64,000 nucleotides of DNA, taken from contig NZ_CP020809.1 in the NCBI RefSeq assembly GCF_002157835.1, positions 2,852,001-2,916,000 on the forward strand. The letters are read 5' to 3'. Shown one piece after another: positions 26,106 through 35,614 of the stretch. The notes beneath the pieces were generated by a model that worked only from the letters and a program-made list of their open reading frames with translations, did no database searches and was not told where the DNA came from. The position numbers and the translations under genes were made by a program. Within the stretch, counting starts at the first letter, position 1, and each line of letters opens with the position of its first letter. The stretch comes from Mycobacterium dioxanotrophicus (lineage in GTDB: Bacteria; Actinomycetota; Actinomycetes; Mycobacteriales; Mycobacteriaceae).

Positions 26106-26777
26106 ATGACCGTCATCCTGCTGCGACATGGGCGTTCGACGTCGAATACCGCCAACACGCTCGCGGGCCGGTCGGAGGGCGTCGATCTCGACGAACGCGG
26201 CGTCGAACAGGCCGCTGCCGTGGTCGGCCGGGTGGGAGAGCTTCCGGTGCGCGCGATCGTCCGGTCGCCGTTGCTGCGCTGCGAACGGACAGTGGCCCCG
26301 CTGGCCGCCGCACTCGGGGTGGAGCCGATCGTCGATGACCGGCTGACCGAGGTCGACTACGGCGCGTGGACCGGCCGCAAGATCGGCGAGCTGGTGAAAG
26401 AACCGCTGTGGGGCGTGGTGCAGCAGCAGCCCAGCGCCGCGGTGTTCCCCGACGGGGAGGGGTTGGCGCAGGTCCAGGCCCGCGCGGTGGCCGCGATCCG
26501 GGAACGGGACCGCGCGCTGGCCGCCGAGCATGGCGGCGACGCGCTGTGGGTGGCGTGCACCCACGGCGACGTGATCAAGGCGATCCTCGCCGACGCGTTG
26601 GGCGTGCACCTGGATGGCTTCCAGCGCATCACCGCCGACCCCGCGTCCATGAGCGTGATCCGCTACACGGATATGCGCCCATTTGTCGTGCACATCAACC
26701 ACACCGGCGCGCAGCTGAGCGCCGGACTGGCCGCCAAACCTGCCACCGATGCGGTGGTCGGCGGGTCCACTGACTGA
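26106..26777 (+). CDS. Histidine phosphatase family protein (Rv2135c-like)
   Basis: A 223-residue phosphoglycerate-mutase-like phosphatase. The catalytic motif is ILLRHGRSTSNTANTLAGRS with the phospho-accepting His. Further active-site residues are in VRSPLLRCERT (Arg), LTEVDYGAWTG (Glu) and VACTHGDVIKA (second His). Probably an acid or metabolite phosphatase. It follows uppP by 25 nt and precedes the DUF3090 gene by 35 nt in a conserved actinobacterial gene order. Confidence 0.9.
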   Translation: MTVILLRHGRSTSNTANTLAGRSEGVDLDERGVEQAAAVVGRVGELPVRAIVRSPLLRCERTVAPLAAALGVEPIVDDRLTEVDYGAWTGRKIGELVKEPLWGVVQQQPSAAVFPDGEGLAQVQARAVAAIRERDRALAAEHGGDALWVACTHGDVIKAILADALGVHLDGFQRITADPASMSVIRYTDMRPFVVHINHTGAQLSAGLAAKPATDAVVGGSTD

Positions 26778-26812
26778 CCGTCGGTGCTCCAACCGGTATT
26801 TTGGAAGGTGCC

Positions 26813-27400
26813 ATGGCCCGCGCAATTCACGTCTTCCGCACTCCCGACCGCTTCGTGGCCGGGACCGTCGGTCAACCCGGAAATCGGACCTTCTACCTGC
26901 AGGCTGTCCACGACAGCAGGGTGATCTCGGTGGTGCTGGAGAAGCAGCAGGTCGCCGTGCTGGCCGAACGCATCGGTGCGCTGCTGCTGGAGATCAACCG
27001 CCGGTTCGGCACCCCCATCCCGCCCGACACCGGTGAAGTGGCCGACCTGCGGCCGCTCATCACGCCCGTGGACGCGGAGTTCCGGGTCGGCACCATGGGT
27101 CTGGGCTGGGACTCCGAGGCGCAGACGGTGGTGGTGGAGCTGCTGGCGGTCTCGGATGCCGAGTTCGACGCGTCGGTGGTGCTCGACGACGCCGAGGAAG
27201 GCCCGGACGCGGTGCGGGTGTTCCTGACGCCGGAGTCGGCCAGGGAGTTCGCGACGCGGTCCAACCGGGTCATCTCGGCCGGCCGGCCACCGTGCCCGCT
27301 GTGCGATGAGCCGCTGGACCCCGATGGGCATATCTGTGTACGTACCAACGGCTACCGGCGCGGTGCCATCGCCGGAACCGAAGATGACGCCGAGGGCTGA
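26813..27400 (+). CDS. DUF3090 family protein (Rv2134c-like)
   Basis: A 195-residue protein of unknown function beginning MARAIHVFRTPDRFVAGTVG. It ends in a small metal-binding-like knuckle, CPLCDEPLDPDGHIC, suggestive of zinc. It overlaps the next gene by 17 nt. Conserved linkage with the phosphatase and the kinase-like SCO1664-family gene indicates a shared but unknown process. ATG 26813 is used because the family starts Met-Ala-Arg. Confidence 0.85.
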   Translation: MARAIHVFRTPDRFVAGTVGQPGNRTFYLQAVHDSRVISVVLEKQQVAVLAERIGALLLEINRRFGTPIPPDTGEVADLRPLITPVDAEFRVGTMGLGWDSEAQTVVVELLAVSDAEFDASVVLDDAEEGPDAVRVFLTPESAREFATRSNRVISAGRPPCPLCDEPLDPDGHICVRTNGYRRGAIAGTEDDAEG

Positions 27401-28241
27401 CGGCGAGCCGGACTCCATTGACGCCGATGAGGCGTTGGCGGGCGGCGAACTCACGGTGATCGGTCGGATCCGTTCGGCGAGCAACGCCACCTTCCTGTGC
27501 GAGGCGCAACTGCGGGACGCCGTGGTGCACTGCGTGTACAAACCGGTGCGCGGCGAGGCCCCGCTGTGGGATTTCCCCGACGGCACACTCGCCGGTCGTG
27601 AGGTGGCCGCATACCTGGTGTCAGCGGCGCTCGGGTGGAACATCGTGCCCCAGACCATCATTCGTGACGGCCCTGCCGGCATCGGAATGGTGCAACGTTG
27701 GGTGGACCAACCCGGGGACGACGCGGACGTGAGGAGCGAAACGAGCACTGAACCGGCGGAGGAAGCGCTGGATCTCGTCGACCTGGTGCCCGCTGGGCAT
27801 GTTCCACCCGGTTACATGCCGATCCTGCAGGCCTACGACTACGCAGGCGACGAGGTGACCCTGGTGCACGCCGATGACCCCCGGCTGTATCGCATGGCGG
27901 TCTTCGACGTGCTGATCAACAATGCCGATCGCAAGGGTGGGCACATCCTGGCCGGCGTTGACGGCGGGGTCTACGGCGTCGACCACGGTGTCAGCCTGCA
28001 CGTCGAGGACAAGCTGCGCACCGTGCTGTGGGGCTGGGCGGGCAAGCCGGTGGACGACGACACCCTGGTCGACGTGGCGGCCCTGCGGGACCGGCTGGCC
28101 GGCGATCTGGCCGAGCAATTGTGCGACCACATCACCGGCCGTGAGATTGCCGCGCTGCGGGGCAGAGTTGTTGGGCTGCTGGACAATCCGGTGATGCCGA
28201 CACCGGACCGGCGTAGGCCCATCCCGTGGCCGGCGTTCTAG
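27384..28241 (+). CDS. SCO1664-family PI3/PI4-kinase-like protein (Rv2133c-like)
   Basis: A 285-residue protein with a kinase-like fold: VVHCVYKPVRGEAPLWDFP (nucleotide-binding Lys and Arg-Gly-Glu), FDVLINNADRKGGHIL (catalytic-loop-like Asn-Asn-Ala-Asp-Arg-Lys) and GVYGVDHGVSLHVE (metal Asp). These match the PI3/PI4-kinase-like, HipA-like superfamily used by SCO1664 proteins. A phosphotransfer activity is likely but the acceptor is unknown. It begins inside the end of the DUF3090 gene, so translation is probably coupled. Confidence 0.82.
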   Translation: MTPRADGEPDSIDADEALAGGELTVIGRIRSASNATFLCEAQLRDAVVHCVYKPVRGEAPLWDFPDGTLAGREVAAYLVSAALGWNIVPQTIIRDGPAGIGMVQRWVDQPGDDADVRSETSTEPAEEALDLVDLVPAGHVPPGYMPILQAYDYAGDEVTLVHADDPRLYRMAVFDVLINNADRKGGHILAGVDGGVYGVDHGVSLHVEDKLRTVLWGWAGKPVDDDTLVDVAALRDRLAGDLAEQLCDHITGREIAALRGRVVGLLDNPVMPTPDRRRPIPWPAF

Positions 28242-28356
28242 CCTCTGTGGGGCGTATGTCCGTGTCGCGATTAGGTAACTCGCTACTCTAGGCGGCCGCG
28301 GCGGACACCCGCAGACTGTGCGCAGCCAGATCGGCGGTGAGTGATCGGAGCACGTC

Positions 28357-29274
28357 ATGCAGCTGATGTTCGTCATGCCCCACACGATGGAACTCGCGGC
28401 GTTGACTCAGCCGTGGGAGCTCGCCGTCACCGGAGCGGACCAGGCCATGATGGCCAGGCGGGCCGAGGAACTTGGATACGGGTTGCTCGCGGTACCGGAG
28501 CATTTCCTGGTGCCGCGCTCCCACGTCGCACTGACAGGACCGCACTACTTCCATTCCACGGTCGCCCAGGCCTACCTCGCGGGGGCCACGCAGACCATCC
28601 GGCTGAGCACCTGCGCCACTCTGCTACCGCTGCAGCATCCGGTCATCATGGCCAAAGCGTTGGCGACAGCGGACTGGATGAGTGGCGGCCGGATCGGCGT
28701 CACGTTCGGTATCGGTTGGGACGCCGAGGAATTCCGGATGCTCGGGGTGCCCTTTCACGAACGCGGGCGGATGGCCGACGAGTATCTCAGCGCCATCATC
28801 GAATTGTGGACCAGCGAGTCGCCGAGATTCGAAGGAAAGTACGTCACGTTCGACGACGTCGCATTCCAGCCGAAACCAGTGCAGCAGCCGCACATCCCCA
28901 TCTGGATCGGCGGCGATGCCGACCGGGCGCTGCAACGCGCGGCCAGGTTCAGTTGCGGGTGGATGCCGTTTCTGACCCAGCCCGATCAGTTCCCCGCCCG
29001 GATCGACTTCATCAAATCCCAGCAGTCCTATGACGGCCGGCCGTTCGACGTGATGTACGGCCTGGGCACCTCACTGATCGGCGAAGGGCATGTGGTCAAG
29101 GATGATCCGACCCAGCGTCCGGGCATGAGTGCGGGCGAGATCATCGACAAGCTCGGCCGGTTCAGCGAACTGGGCGTGACGATCAGCAGTGTGCCGATAC
29201 CGCCGGTGCAGGATGTGGCAGAGTACCTGGACTACGCGCAGTGGGTCATCGAGGAGATCGCGCCCGCTGTCTAG
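28357..29274 (+). CDS. LLM-class F420-dependent oxidoreductase
   Basis: A 305-residue luciferase-like monooxygenase fold protein of the mycobacterial F420 type. Features are the N-terminal strand MQLMFVMPHTMEL, EELGYGLLAVPEHFLVP, the cofactor segment LLPLQHPVIMAKALATADWMSGGR, GIGWDAEEFRMLG, and PIWIGGDADRAL. Likely uses F420 or FMN for hydride transfer to an unknown substrate. It is a single plus-strand gene; the 115-bp gap before it carries a short repeated element (AACTCGCTACTC) but no clear operator. Confidence 0.88.
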   Translation: MQLMFVMPHTMELAALTQPWELAVTGADQAMMARRAEELGYGLLAVPEHFLVPRSHVALTGPHYFHSTVAQAYLAGATQTIRLSTCATLLPLQHPVIMAKALATADWMSGGRIGVTFGIGWDAEEFRMLGVPFHERGRMADEYLSAIIELWTSESPRFEGKYVTFDDVAFQPKPVQQPHIPIWIGGDADRALQRAARFSCGWMPFLTQPDQFPARIDFIKSQQSYDGRPFDVMYGLGTSLIGEGHVVKDDPTQRPGMSAGEIIDKLGRFSELGVTISSVPIPPVQDVAEYLDYAQWVIEEIAPAV

Positions 29275-29298
29275 TGCGGTACGGCCACTGTGGAATCT

Positions 29299-29973
29299 CT
29301 ACTCCGGCAGCGGTTTACGCCATTCGCGGACATTGACCTCGATACGGTCGCGCCTCGACCCCGACCAGGTCGTCGCCAGCCCATAGTGGTTGGCCAGTAC
29401 CACGATTCGTTCGCCGAGCAGTGTCTCGGTGCGGTCGGTGATCTCGGCGGACGCGGATTCATCGCCGGCCGCGGCCGCGCGTATCAGCGCCTGCGGTAAC
29501 GCCGGATGCGGGCGAAAAGCGCTGTAGCCCAGGTAGAGCACCGGATCGCGGTCGCCGAGGCGCGCAGCGTCCTGTTCGTGGAAGAAGGTGTACGCCCACT
29601 CGCGGTAGCGGTACCAGTCGTTCGGATCCGGGTTGGGCGTCCGTTCGTCGTCGATCTCGTGCGTCGCGCAGGTGGTGCAGCACGCGAAGCACATCCGGGC
29701 CAGGATGCCCTCCGACTCCAACTGGGTGAACACGTATTGCAGCCGCCCGTAGTCGCCGGTGTCCTGCCACCTCGCCTGCTCGGAAAGCCGTTGGCCCCAC
29801 ATCGATTCCAGCAGCGCCGTGGCCTCGGCTGGCCGGACCACCCCGGAGTCGTCCACCCACGCCGTCACCCAGTCGAGCAGGTCGTCGAATTCCCAGAAGC
29901 CCGCGACCAACCGCGCGCGGATGAAGCGGCTGAGCTCGTCGAGATCGCCGGTGTCCCAGTCGAGGATGCGCAT
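29299..29973 (-). CDS. DUF6891-like hypothetical protein
   Basis: A 224-residue soluble protein. Conserved-looking features are the cysteine cluster MCFACCTTCATHEI, YRYREWAYTFFHEQDAARL, LYLGYSAFRPHP and the C-terminal GERIVVLANHYGLATTWSGS. I associate this pattern with DUF6891, whose function is unknown; the Cys cluster might bind metal. It forms a minus-strand pair with the DUF2628 gene, 6 nt apart. Confidence 0.7.
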   Translation of the reverse strand: MRILDWDTGDLDELSRFIRARLVAGFWEFDDLLDWVTAWVDDSGVVRPAEATALLESMWGQRLSEQARWQDTGDYGRLQYVFTQLESEGILARMCFACCTTCATHEIDDERTPNPDPNDWYRYREWAYTFFHEQDAARLGDRDPVLYLGYSAFRPHPALPQALIRAAAAGDESASAEITDRTETLLGERIVVLANHYGLATTWSGSRRDRIEVNVREWRKPLPE

Positions 29974-29979
29974 CGCCGT

Positions 29980-30387
29980 CTAGCGCCGCCGGCCGAATCC
30001 CTCGAACAGGTTCCAGGATTGGCTGCTCCTGGTCACGTGCAGGTAGTACGCGTAGTTGGCGGTGCTCATCGCCACCGAGGCCACCGCGATGCCTGCCGCG
30101 CGGGCGACGTTGTCGGACACGTCGAGGACGACGAGCACCACCGAAAGGGCCATCGCGATGCCGAACAGTGTCAGTCCCTTGCGCCACATGCCCTTGACGA
30201 AGAAGTAGATGGGTCCGAAAAAGAAGGCCGGGAAGTTCGAGCCGATGCGCATCTTGGTGCCGAACGGCAGTGACCGGTAGACCGCCTTGGATTCCGGCGA
30301 CGAGTTGGGCAGGCCGTAGACGCTGAAGAAATCGAAGCGCCGTTGCCAGGCCGGGGACAGGGTCACGCTCGGGGTTTGCTCGGTCAC
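29980..30387 (-). CDS. DUF2628 family membrane protein
   Basis: A 135-residue protein with WQRRFDFFSVYG at the start and the family's FGTKMRIGSNFPAFFFGPIY and FFVKGMWRKG core, followed by two hydrophobic segments. Function is unknown. GTG 30387 (reading TEQTPSVTLSPAW) is chosen over the longer frame. It is transcribed together with the DUF6891-like gene and divergently from cysQ. Confidence 0.82.
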   Translation of the reverse strand: MTEQTPSVTLSPAWQRRFDFFSVYGLPNSSPESKAVYRSLPFGTKMRIGSNFPAFFFGPIYFFVKGMWRKGLTLFGIAMALSVVLVVLDVSDNVARAAGIAVASVAMSTANYAYYLHVTRSSQSWNLFEGFGRRR

Positions 30388-30497
30388 CCGATGGATCCTA
30401 ACGGTGGTGGTGAGCCCGCTTCGCCACGAGATCGGCACAACCGCCGCAGCCCAACCCCGATTCGAGGTCCGTCGGGCGCACCAGTCAAACTGACTGG

Positions 30498-31256
30498 ATG
30501 CACTCGACCGATGCCGACCTGGCCGCTGCCGTGGCCCAGGAGGCCGGCGAGTTGTTGCTGGCCGTGCGCGAGGAGATCGGTTTCTACGATCCGTATTACC
30601 TCGGCGACGAGGGCGATCTGCGCTCCAACGCCCTGATCCTGGACCGGCTCGCGCAAGCCCGACCGCGGGACGCGGTGCTCAGCGAAGAGGCCGTCGACGA
30701 TCTGTCCCGGGTCGACGCCGACCGCGTGTGGATCGTCGACCCCGTCGACGGCACGCGCGAGTATTCGCTACCGGGCCGCGAGGATTGGGCCGTGCACATC
30801 GCGCTGTGGCAGCGTCACCGCGCCGGGGGTCCCGGGCTCACCGACGCGGTGGTGGCGTTGCCTGCCCGCGGCGAGGTGTACCGCAGCGACACCGTGCAGC
30901 CACCGCCGCCGCGCCGGGACGGCCCCATCCTCATCACCGCCAGCACCAACCGGCCGCCGCCGGTGCTGTGGCGCATGCGCGAGCGGCTCGACTTCGAGCT
31001 GGTGCGGATCGGTTCGGCCGGGGCCAAGGCGATGGCCGTGGTCCGAGGCGATGTCGACGCCTACATCCATGCCGGCGGACAGTGGGAATGGGATTCGGCC
31101 GCGCCCGCCGGCGTGGTGCTGGCGGCCGGGCTGCACGCCTCCCGCCTGGACGGCTCCAAGCTGGTCTATAACCGTGCCGATCCGTATCTGCCGGATTTCG
31201 TGATGTGCCGCCAGGAGTTGGCGCCGATCCTGCTCGAGGCGATCGGCGCGGCGTGA
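30498..31256 (+). CDS. cysQ: 3'(2'),5'-bisphosphate nucleotidase CysQ
   Basis: Inositol-monophosphatase-fold enzyme that removes the 3' phosphate of PAP/PAPS in sulfate assimilation (Rv2131c-like). The 252-residue protein has the metal motif [20 protein letters not shown] and VLSEEAVDD (metal Glu), and a late [18 protein letters not shown] with the conserved Trp-Asp-x-Ala-Ala. It stands just upstream of mshC, as in M. tuberculosis, placing two sulfur-related genes together. Confidence 0.92.
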   Translation: MHSTDADLAAAVAQEAGELLLAVREEIGFYDPYYLGDEGDLRSNALILDRLAQARPRDAVLSEEAVDDLSRVDADRVWIVDPVDGTREYSLPGREDWAVHIALWQRHRAGGPGLTDAVVALPARGEVYRSDTVQPPPPRRDGPILITASTNRPPPVLWRMRERLDFELVRIGSAGAKAMAVVRGDVDAYIHAGGQWEWDSAAPAGVVLAAGLHASRLDGSKLVYNRADPYLPDFVMCRQELAPILLEAIGAA

Positions 31257-31377
31257 TCGAAAAGGCGGGAATGGATCTGCGTTCGTCATTGTCTGTGTTG
31301 CATGAACCGAGGCTGTCTTCGGTGACCCGACCGACCGGGGGAGACCCGTGCTGACCGAGCACCCTAAAGTCGAAGCC

Positions 31378-32616
31378 ATGCAGTCTTGGCCGGCGCCGAA
31401 CATCCCTACCCTGCCGGGGCAGGGTCCTCAGCTGCGCCTTTACGACACCGCGGACCGGCAGATCCGCCCGGTCGCGGCGGGGCCGACGGCCACCATGTAC
31501 GTCTGCGGCATCACGCCGTACGATGCGACGCACCTCGGCCACGCGGCGACCTATCTGACCTTCGACCTGGTGTACCGCCTGTGGCTGGACGCCGGGCACA
31601 CCGTGCACTACGTGCAGAACATCACCGACGTCGACGATCCGTTGTTCGAGCGCGCCGCGCGCGACGGGCTGGACTGGCGTGCGCTCGGTGACCGCGAGAC
31701 CCAGCTGTTCCGCGAGGACATGACGGCGCTGCGGGTATTGCCGCCGCACGACTACGTGGCCGCCACCGACGCGATCGGCGAAGTGGTCGAGGTGGTCGAG
31801 AAGATGCTGGCCTCGGGTGCGGCGTACGTGGTCGACGACGCGCAGTATCCCGACGTGTACTACCGGGCCGACGCCACCGTGCAGTTCGGCTATGAATCCG
31901 GATACGACCGCGAGACCATGCTGCGCCTGTTCGGCGAGCGTGGAGGCGACCCGGATCGGCCGGGTAAGGGCGACGAGCTCGATGCGCTGTTGTGGCGCGC
32001 GCACCGTCCCGGCGAGCCGAGCTGGCCGTCGCCGTTCGGGCCGGGCCGTCCCGGTTGGCACGTGGAGTGTTCGGCCATCGCGTTGACCCGCATCGGCACC
32101 GGCCTGGACATCCAGGGCGGCGGCAGCGACCTGATCTTCCCGCACCACGAGTTCTCCGCCGCGCATGCCGAATCCGTCACGGGGGAGCGCAGATTCGCGC
32201 GCCACTACGTGCACGCCGGGATGATCGGCTGGGACGGGCACAAGATGAGCAAGAGCCGCGGCAACCTGGTGCTGGTGTCCCGGTTGCTCGCCGATGGTGT
32301 TGATCCGGGTGCCATCAGGCTCGGGCTGCTGGCGGGGCACTACCGGGCCGACCGCTCCTGGAGCCAGCAGGTGCTCGATGAGGCCAACGCGCGCCTGGAA
32401 CGGTGGCGCGTGGCGACCACCATGCCCGGTGGCCCGGATGCCACCGATGTGATCGCGCGGGTACGGCGGTACCTCGCCGACGATCTGGACACTCCGAAAG
32501 CCCTTGCCGCTCTTGATGGTTGGGCTGACGACGCGATCGGTTACGGCGGCCATGACCCCGCGGCGCCGCGCGCGGTGGCCGCTGCCGTTGACGCGCTGCT
32601 GGGTGTGGCCCTCTAA
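31378..32616 (+). CDS. mshC: Cysteine:glucosaminyl-inositol ligase MshC
   Basis: Joins cysteine to GlcN-inositol in mycothiol synthesis, via a cysteinyl-AMP intermediate. The 412-residue protein is a class I CysRS paralogue with the HIGH-like region [20 protein letters not shown], zinc ligands in VCGI, HVECSA and FPHHEFS, and KMSKSRGN. It lacks the anticodon-binding C-terminus of real CysRS, which separates the two. ATG 31378 gives the known length; GTG 31348 with a good GGGGGAG upstream is an in-frame alternative that would add ten residues. Confidence 0.95.
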   Translation: MQSWPAPNIPTLPGQGPQLRLYDTADRQIRPVAAGPTATMYVCGITPYDATHLGHAATYLTFDLVYRLWLDAGHTVHYVQNITDVDDPLFERAARDGLDWRALGDRETQLFREDMTALRVLPPHDYVAATDAIGEVVEVVEKMLASGAAYVVDDAQYPDVYYRADATVQFGYESGYDRETMLRLFGERGGDPDRPGKGDELDALLWRAHRPGEPSWPSPFGPGRPGWHVECSAIALTRIGTGLDIQGGGSDLIFPHHEFSAAHAESVTGERRFARHYVHAGMIGWDGHKMSKSRGNLVLVSRLLADGVDPGAIRLGLLAGHYRADRSWSQQVLDEANARLERWRVATTMPGGPDATDVIARVRRYLADDLDTPKALAALDGWADDAIGYGGHDPAAPRAVAAAVDALLGVAL

Positions 32617-32637
32617 GCGGAGCGGTACGTTGGCGGC

Positions 32638-33513
32638 ATGAGTTCAGTCAACGGCAAGGTCGTCTTCATCACCGGTGGTGCTCGCGGTGTCGGCGAGGAG
32701 GTGGCCCGCCGCCTGCGCCGCAAGGGTGCCAAGCTGGTGCTCACCGATCTCGACGAGGCGCCGCTGACGGCCCTGGCCGCGGAGCTGGGTGAGGAACATG
32801 TGCTGACCGCCCTGGCCGACGTCCGTGACCTGCCTGCCATGCAGAAGGCTGCCGACTCCGCTGTCGAGCGGTTCGGCGGCATCGACATCGTGCTCGCCAA
32901 CGCGGGTATCGCGAGCTTCGGCTCGGTGCTCAACGTCGATCCCGAAGCGTTCAAGCGCGTCATCGACGTCAACATCACCGGCGTCTTCAACACCGTCCGA
33001 GCCACGCTGCCCGAGGTGATCAAGCGCCGCGGCTACGTGCTGGTGGTGTCCTCGCTCGCGGCGTTCACGTCCGCACCGGGCCTCGCGGCGTATCACGCGT
33101 CCAAGGCGGGCGTGGAGTACTTCGCCAACACGCTTCGGCTGGAGGTGGCCCACCTCGGTGTCGACGTGGGCTCGGCTCACATGAGCTGGATCGACACCCC
33201 GCTGGTGCAGGACGCGAAATCGGATCTTTCGACGTTCCGCGTCATGCTGTCCAAGATGCCCGGGCCGATCAAGCAGACCACCACGGTGGACAAGTGCGGC
33301 GCGGCGTTCGTCAAGGGCATCGAGGGCCGCAAGAGCCGCATCTACTGCCCGGACTGGGTCGGGCTCTTCCGCTGGATCCGCCCGGTGGTGGCAACCCCGT
33401 TGGGGGAGCGCGACATTCGCAAGTTCACGCCCGAGCTGCTGCCCAAGCTGGACGCCGAGGCCGCCGCGCTCGGCCGGTCTACCAGCGCGCGCACCGAGGC
33501 GCTGGAGAAGTAG
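32638..33513 (+). CDS. Short-chain dehydrogenase/reductase (Rv2129c-like)
   Basis: A 291-residue classical SDR. The NAD(P) motif is VFITGGARGVGEEVARRL, the structural Asn-Ala-Gly is VLANAGIASFG, and the catalytic Ser and Tyr-x-x-x-Lys are in LVVSSLAAFTSAPGLAAYHASKAG. LTDLDEAP after strand 2 (Asp) hints at NAD(H) preference. The C-terminal extension ends acidic and basic. It follows mshC by 21 nt and converges on the DeoR gene across a long palindromic repeat. Substrate unknown. Confidence 0.9.
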   Translation: MSSVNGKVVFITGGARGVGEEVARRLRRKGAKLVLTDLDEAPLTALAAELGEEHVLTALADVRDLPAMQKAADSAVERFGGIDIVLANAGIASFGSVLNVDPEAFKRVIDVNITGVFNTVRATLPEVIKRRGYVLVVSSLAAFTSAPGLAAYHASKAGVEYFANTLRLEVAHLGVDVGSAHMSWIDTPLVQDAKSDLSTFRVMLSKMPGPIKQTTTVDKCGAAFVKGIEGRKSRIYCPDWVGLFRWIRPVVATPLGERDIRKFTPELLPKLDAEAAALGRSTSARTEALEK

Positions 33514-33520
33514 CGAAAAC

Positions 33521-33581
33521 GCCGAGTGGCCAGTTGCGCACGCATTTTCGCGAATATGCGTGCCACAACTGGCCACTCGGC
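33521..33581. repeat. Palindromic repeat element, copy A
   Basis: GCCGAGTGGCCAGTTG (33521-33536) is perfectly complementary to CAACTGGCCACTCGGC (33566-33581). The loop itself is palindromic (ACGCAT...ATGCGT around TTCGCGAA). It lies between convergent genes and may act as a two-way terminator. A homologous copy lies at 41333-41389. Confidence 0.8.
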
Positions 33582-33595
33582 GGTAGTAGCGCCGG

Positions 33596-34435
33596 TTACA
33601 GGGCCGACGCGCCGACGTCGGGTGCGACGACGACGTTGACGCCGTCCAGGCGCAGCGCACGGATCTGGTCCTCAGGCGTGCGGCTGTCGACGATGACCGT
33701 GTCGAAATCGCTCAGTGGGCCCAGGGCGTGCAGGGCGCGCCGCTCGAACTTGGAGTGGTCCAGGTAGGCGATGCGGGTGCGCGCCGACTCGAACATCGCG
33801 CGCTTCACCAGAACGGTGTCGTGATGTTGGTGAAAGCAGATGCCGTCGGTGACGGCGGAGGTCGACATGATGAACACGTCGGCCCGGATGTTGCGGAGCG
33901 CGGTGAGCGTCAACGACCCCATGTAGGCCCGGCACCACGGGTAGTACTGGCCGCCGAGCGCGATGACGTTGAGGCCCGGCTGGTTGAGCAGGGCGTCGAG
34001 CGCGGACTGGAAGTTGGTGATGACGGTCAGCGGCTGACGCTCGGGCAGCTGGCTCACCAGGTGCAGGCCCGTGGTGGAGTCGTCGATGATCACCGACTGC
34101 CCGGGTTCGATCATCTGTAGCGCGGCGTTGGCCACGGCGTGCTTGTCGGCGACGTTCTGGCGGGCCCGGAATTCGGTGCTGGCCTCCGACAGGGTGCTCG
34201 GCATGGCCGTTGCGACCCCGCGGGTCTTGCGGATCAGCCCCTGGGTGGCCAGGGTGTCCAGATCGCGGTGCACGGTCATCAGGCTGACCCCGAACGCGTC
34301 GGGCAGGTCTTCGATCTTCACCGACCCGGCGGCCATCACCATTTCCAGGATGGCGGCGCGGCGTTCATTCGGTCCCGCCGGAGGCTCCGCCTGTCCGTCG
34401 CGGTGCGACCGACCAACACCCGCTGGGTTCGGCAT
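33596..34435 (-). CDS. DeoR-family regulator of the tetritol operon
   Basis: A 279-residue DeoR/GlpR regulator. The N-terminal helix-turn-helix is EDLPDAFGVSLMTVHRDLDTL, preceded by RRAAILEMVMAAGSVKI. The C-terminal sugar-phosphate sensor domain contains IDDSTTGLHLVSQL and DVFIMSTSAVTDG. ATG 34435 has a strong AGGAGG upstream. It is the last gene of the minus-strand transporter operon, after an 11-bp hairpin. It probably senses erythrulose phosphate or a related sugar phosphate and controls the divergent promoters near 38.2 kb. Confidence 0.9.
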   Translation of the reverse strand: MPNPAGVGRSHRDGQAEPPAGPNERRAAILEMVMAAGSVKIEDLPDAFGVSLMTVHRDLDTLATQGLIRKTRGVATAMPSTLSEASTEFRARQNVADKHAVANAALQMIEPGQSVIIDDSTTGLHLVSQLPERQPLTVITNFQSALDALLNQPGLNVIALGGQYYPWCRAYMGSLTLTALRNIRADVFIMSTSAVTDGICFHQHHDTVLVKRAMFESARTRIAYLDHSKFERRALHALGPLSDFDTVIVDSRTPEDQIRALRLDGVNVVVAPDVGASAL

Positions 34436-34453
34436 CGGGCCTCCTGTTCTGTC

Positions 34454-34490
34454 GTACGGACGGGACGCGCCGCGCACGCCCCGTCCGTAC
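34454..34490 (-). terminator. Hairpin between the sugar-binding protein gene and the DeoR gene
   Basis: GTACGGACGGG (34454-34464) and CCCGTCCGTAC (34480-34490) form a perfect 11-bp stem with a G/C-rich 15-nt loop. No T-run follows on the minus strand. It may be a partial terminator or mRNA-stabilising hairpin that keeps the regulator level below that of the transporter. Confidence 0.55.
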
Positions 34491-34512
34491 CTTACTTAGA
34501 CGCTGATCGCGG

Positions 34513-35562
34513 TCACTGTTGGTTCAGCTTCTCGTTGGACAGATCGCCCGAGGCCAGGTTCTGGGCGACCAGCGCAGGCAGCTGCGCGAGGAACGCGTCT
34601 TTGCCGGTCACCACGTTCTGGTAGTACTGATCGACGTTCTGCGGTGTCACAGGCGGCATCTTGTAGACGTACTTCTGCTCGACCGGCTCACCCTTGACGG
34701 CGCGCTGCGCCACCGCGATGCCCTCGGCCATCTCGACCCGGCCGTGTTGCAGCGAGGTGCCGATGAACTTGCCGCTCTTGACCGCTTCCAAGCCGTCCTG
34801 GATGCCGTCGATGCCGACCACGGGGATCGACTTGCCCGCCTCCGAGAGGGCTTGCACGGCACCGAGACCCATGTCGTCGTTCTCCGAGACGATTCCGTTG
34901 ATCTGGTCACCGAAACTGGAGATCCAGTTCTTCATCTTGTTGACCGCCTCGTCGCGCTTCCAGTTGGCGGTGTCGATGGCCAGGATCTTGATGCCGGGGT
35001 ACTTGGTCAGCGTGTCCTTGATGCCCTTGGTGCGGTCGAGTTCGGGGGACGATCCGAGCGGGCCCTGCAGCACGACGATGTTGCCCTTGCCGCCGAGCTT
35101 GTCTGCCATCATCTGCATCTCCTGTGCACCGGCGGCGACATCGTCGGGCAGCACCGAGGATTTCAGCGCACCCGAATCGGCAAGCGCGGTGTTCACGGCG
35201 ATCACCGGAATGTTGGCGGCCTTGGCCGAAGCCATCTGCGGCGCAAGGGAATCCGCCTGCACCGGGACGATCACGATGGCGTCCACCTTCTGGTTGATCA
35301 GCTGGTCGACCTGGCTGGCCTGGGTCGAGACGTCACCGCCCGCCGAGTTCCACACCAAGTCGATGTTGTTGGCCTTGGCGTAGGACTCGGCGCCTTCCTT
35401 GCCCTGGGTGATGAACGAGGACATGTCGTAGACGGTGACGCCGACACGCGTCGACGGCTGGCCGTTCTTGGCGCTGGGATCACCTGCGCCACAGGCGGCA
35501 ACGGACACCATGAGGGCGGGAACCGCTGCCGTCACAAGCATTCGGGTCAGTCTGCGGGACAT
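34513..35562 (-). CDS. ABC transporter sugar-binding lipoprotein (RbsB-like)
   Basis: A 349-residue periplasmic-binding-protein of the pentose/ribose type with a signal peptide and lipobox ([11 protein letters not shown]). Ligand-fold motifs are [20 protein letters not shown] sequence ([19 protein letters not shown]), [17 protein letters not shown] and [18 protein letters not shown]. It delivers sugar or sugar alcohol to the adjacent permease/ATPase. The neighbouring erythrulose kinase and threitol dehydrogenase suggest a tetritol ligand. Start ATG 35562. Confidence 0.93.
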   Translation of the reverse strand: MSRRLTRMLVTAAVPALMVSVAACGAGDPSAKNGQPSTRVGVTVYDMSSFITQGKEGAESYAKANNIDLVWNSAGGDVSTQASQVDQLINQKVDAIVIVPVQADSLAPQMASAKAANIPVIAVNTALADSGALKSSVLPDDVAAGAQEMQMMADKLGGKGNIVVLQGPLGSSPELDRTKGIKDTLTKYPGIKILAIDTANWKRDEAVNKMKNWISSFGDQINGIVSENDDMGLGAVQALSEAGKSIPVVGIDGIQDGLEAVKSGKFIGTSLQHGRVEMAEGIAVAQRAVKGEPVEQKYVYKMPPVTPQNVDQYYQNVVTGKDAFLAQLPALVAQNLASGDLSNEKLNQQ

Positions 35563-35614
35563 CGGGGTCGTGCCTTTCTCTAAGTGGATGAGGTTGGGGT
35601 GCAAGCGTTTCGGA

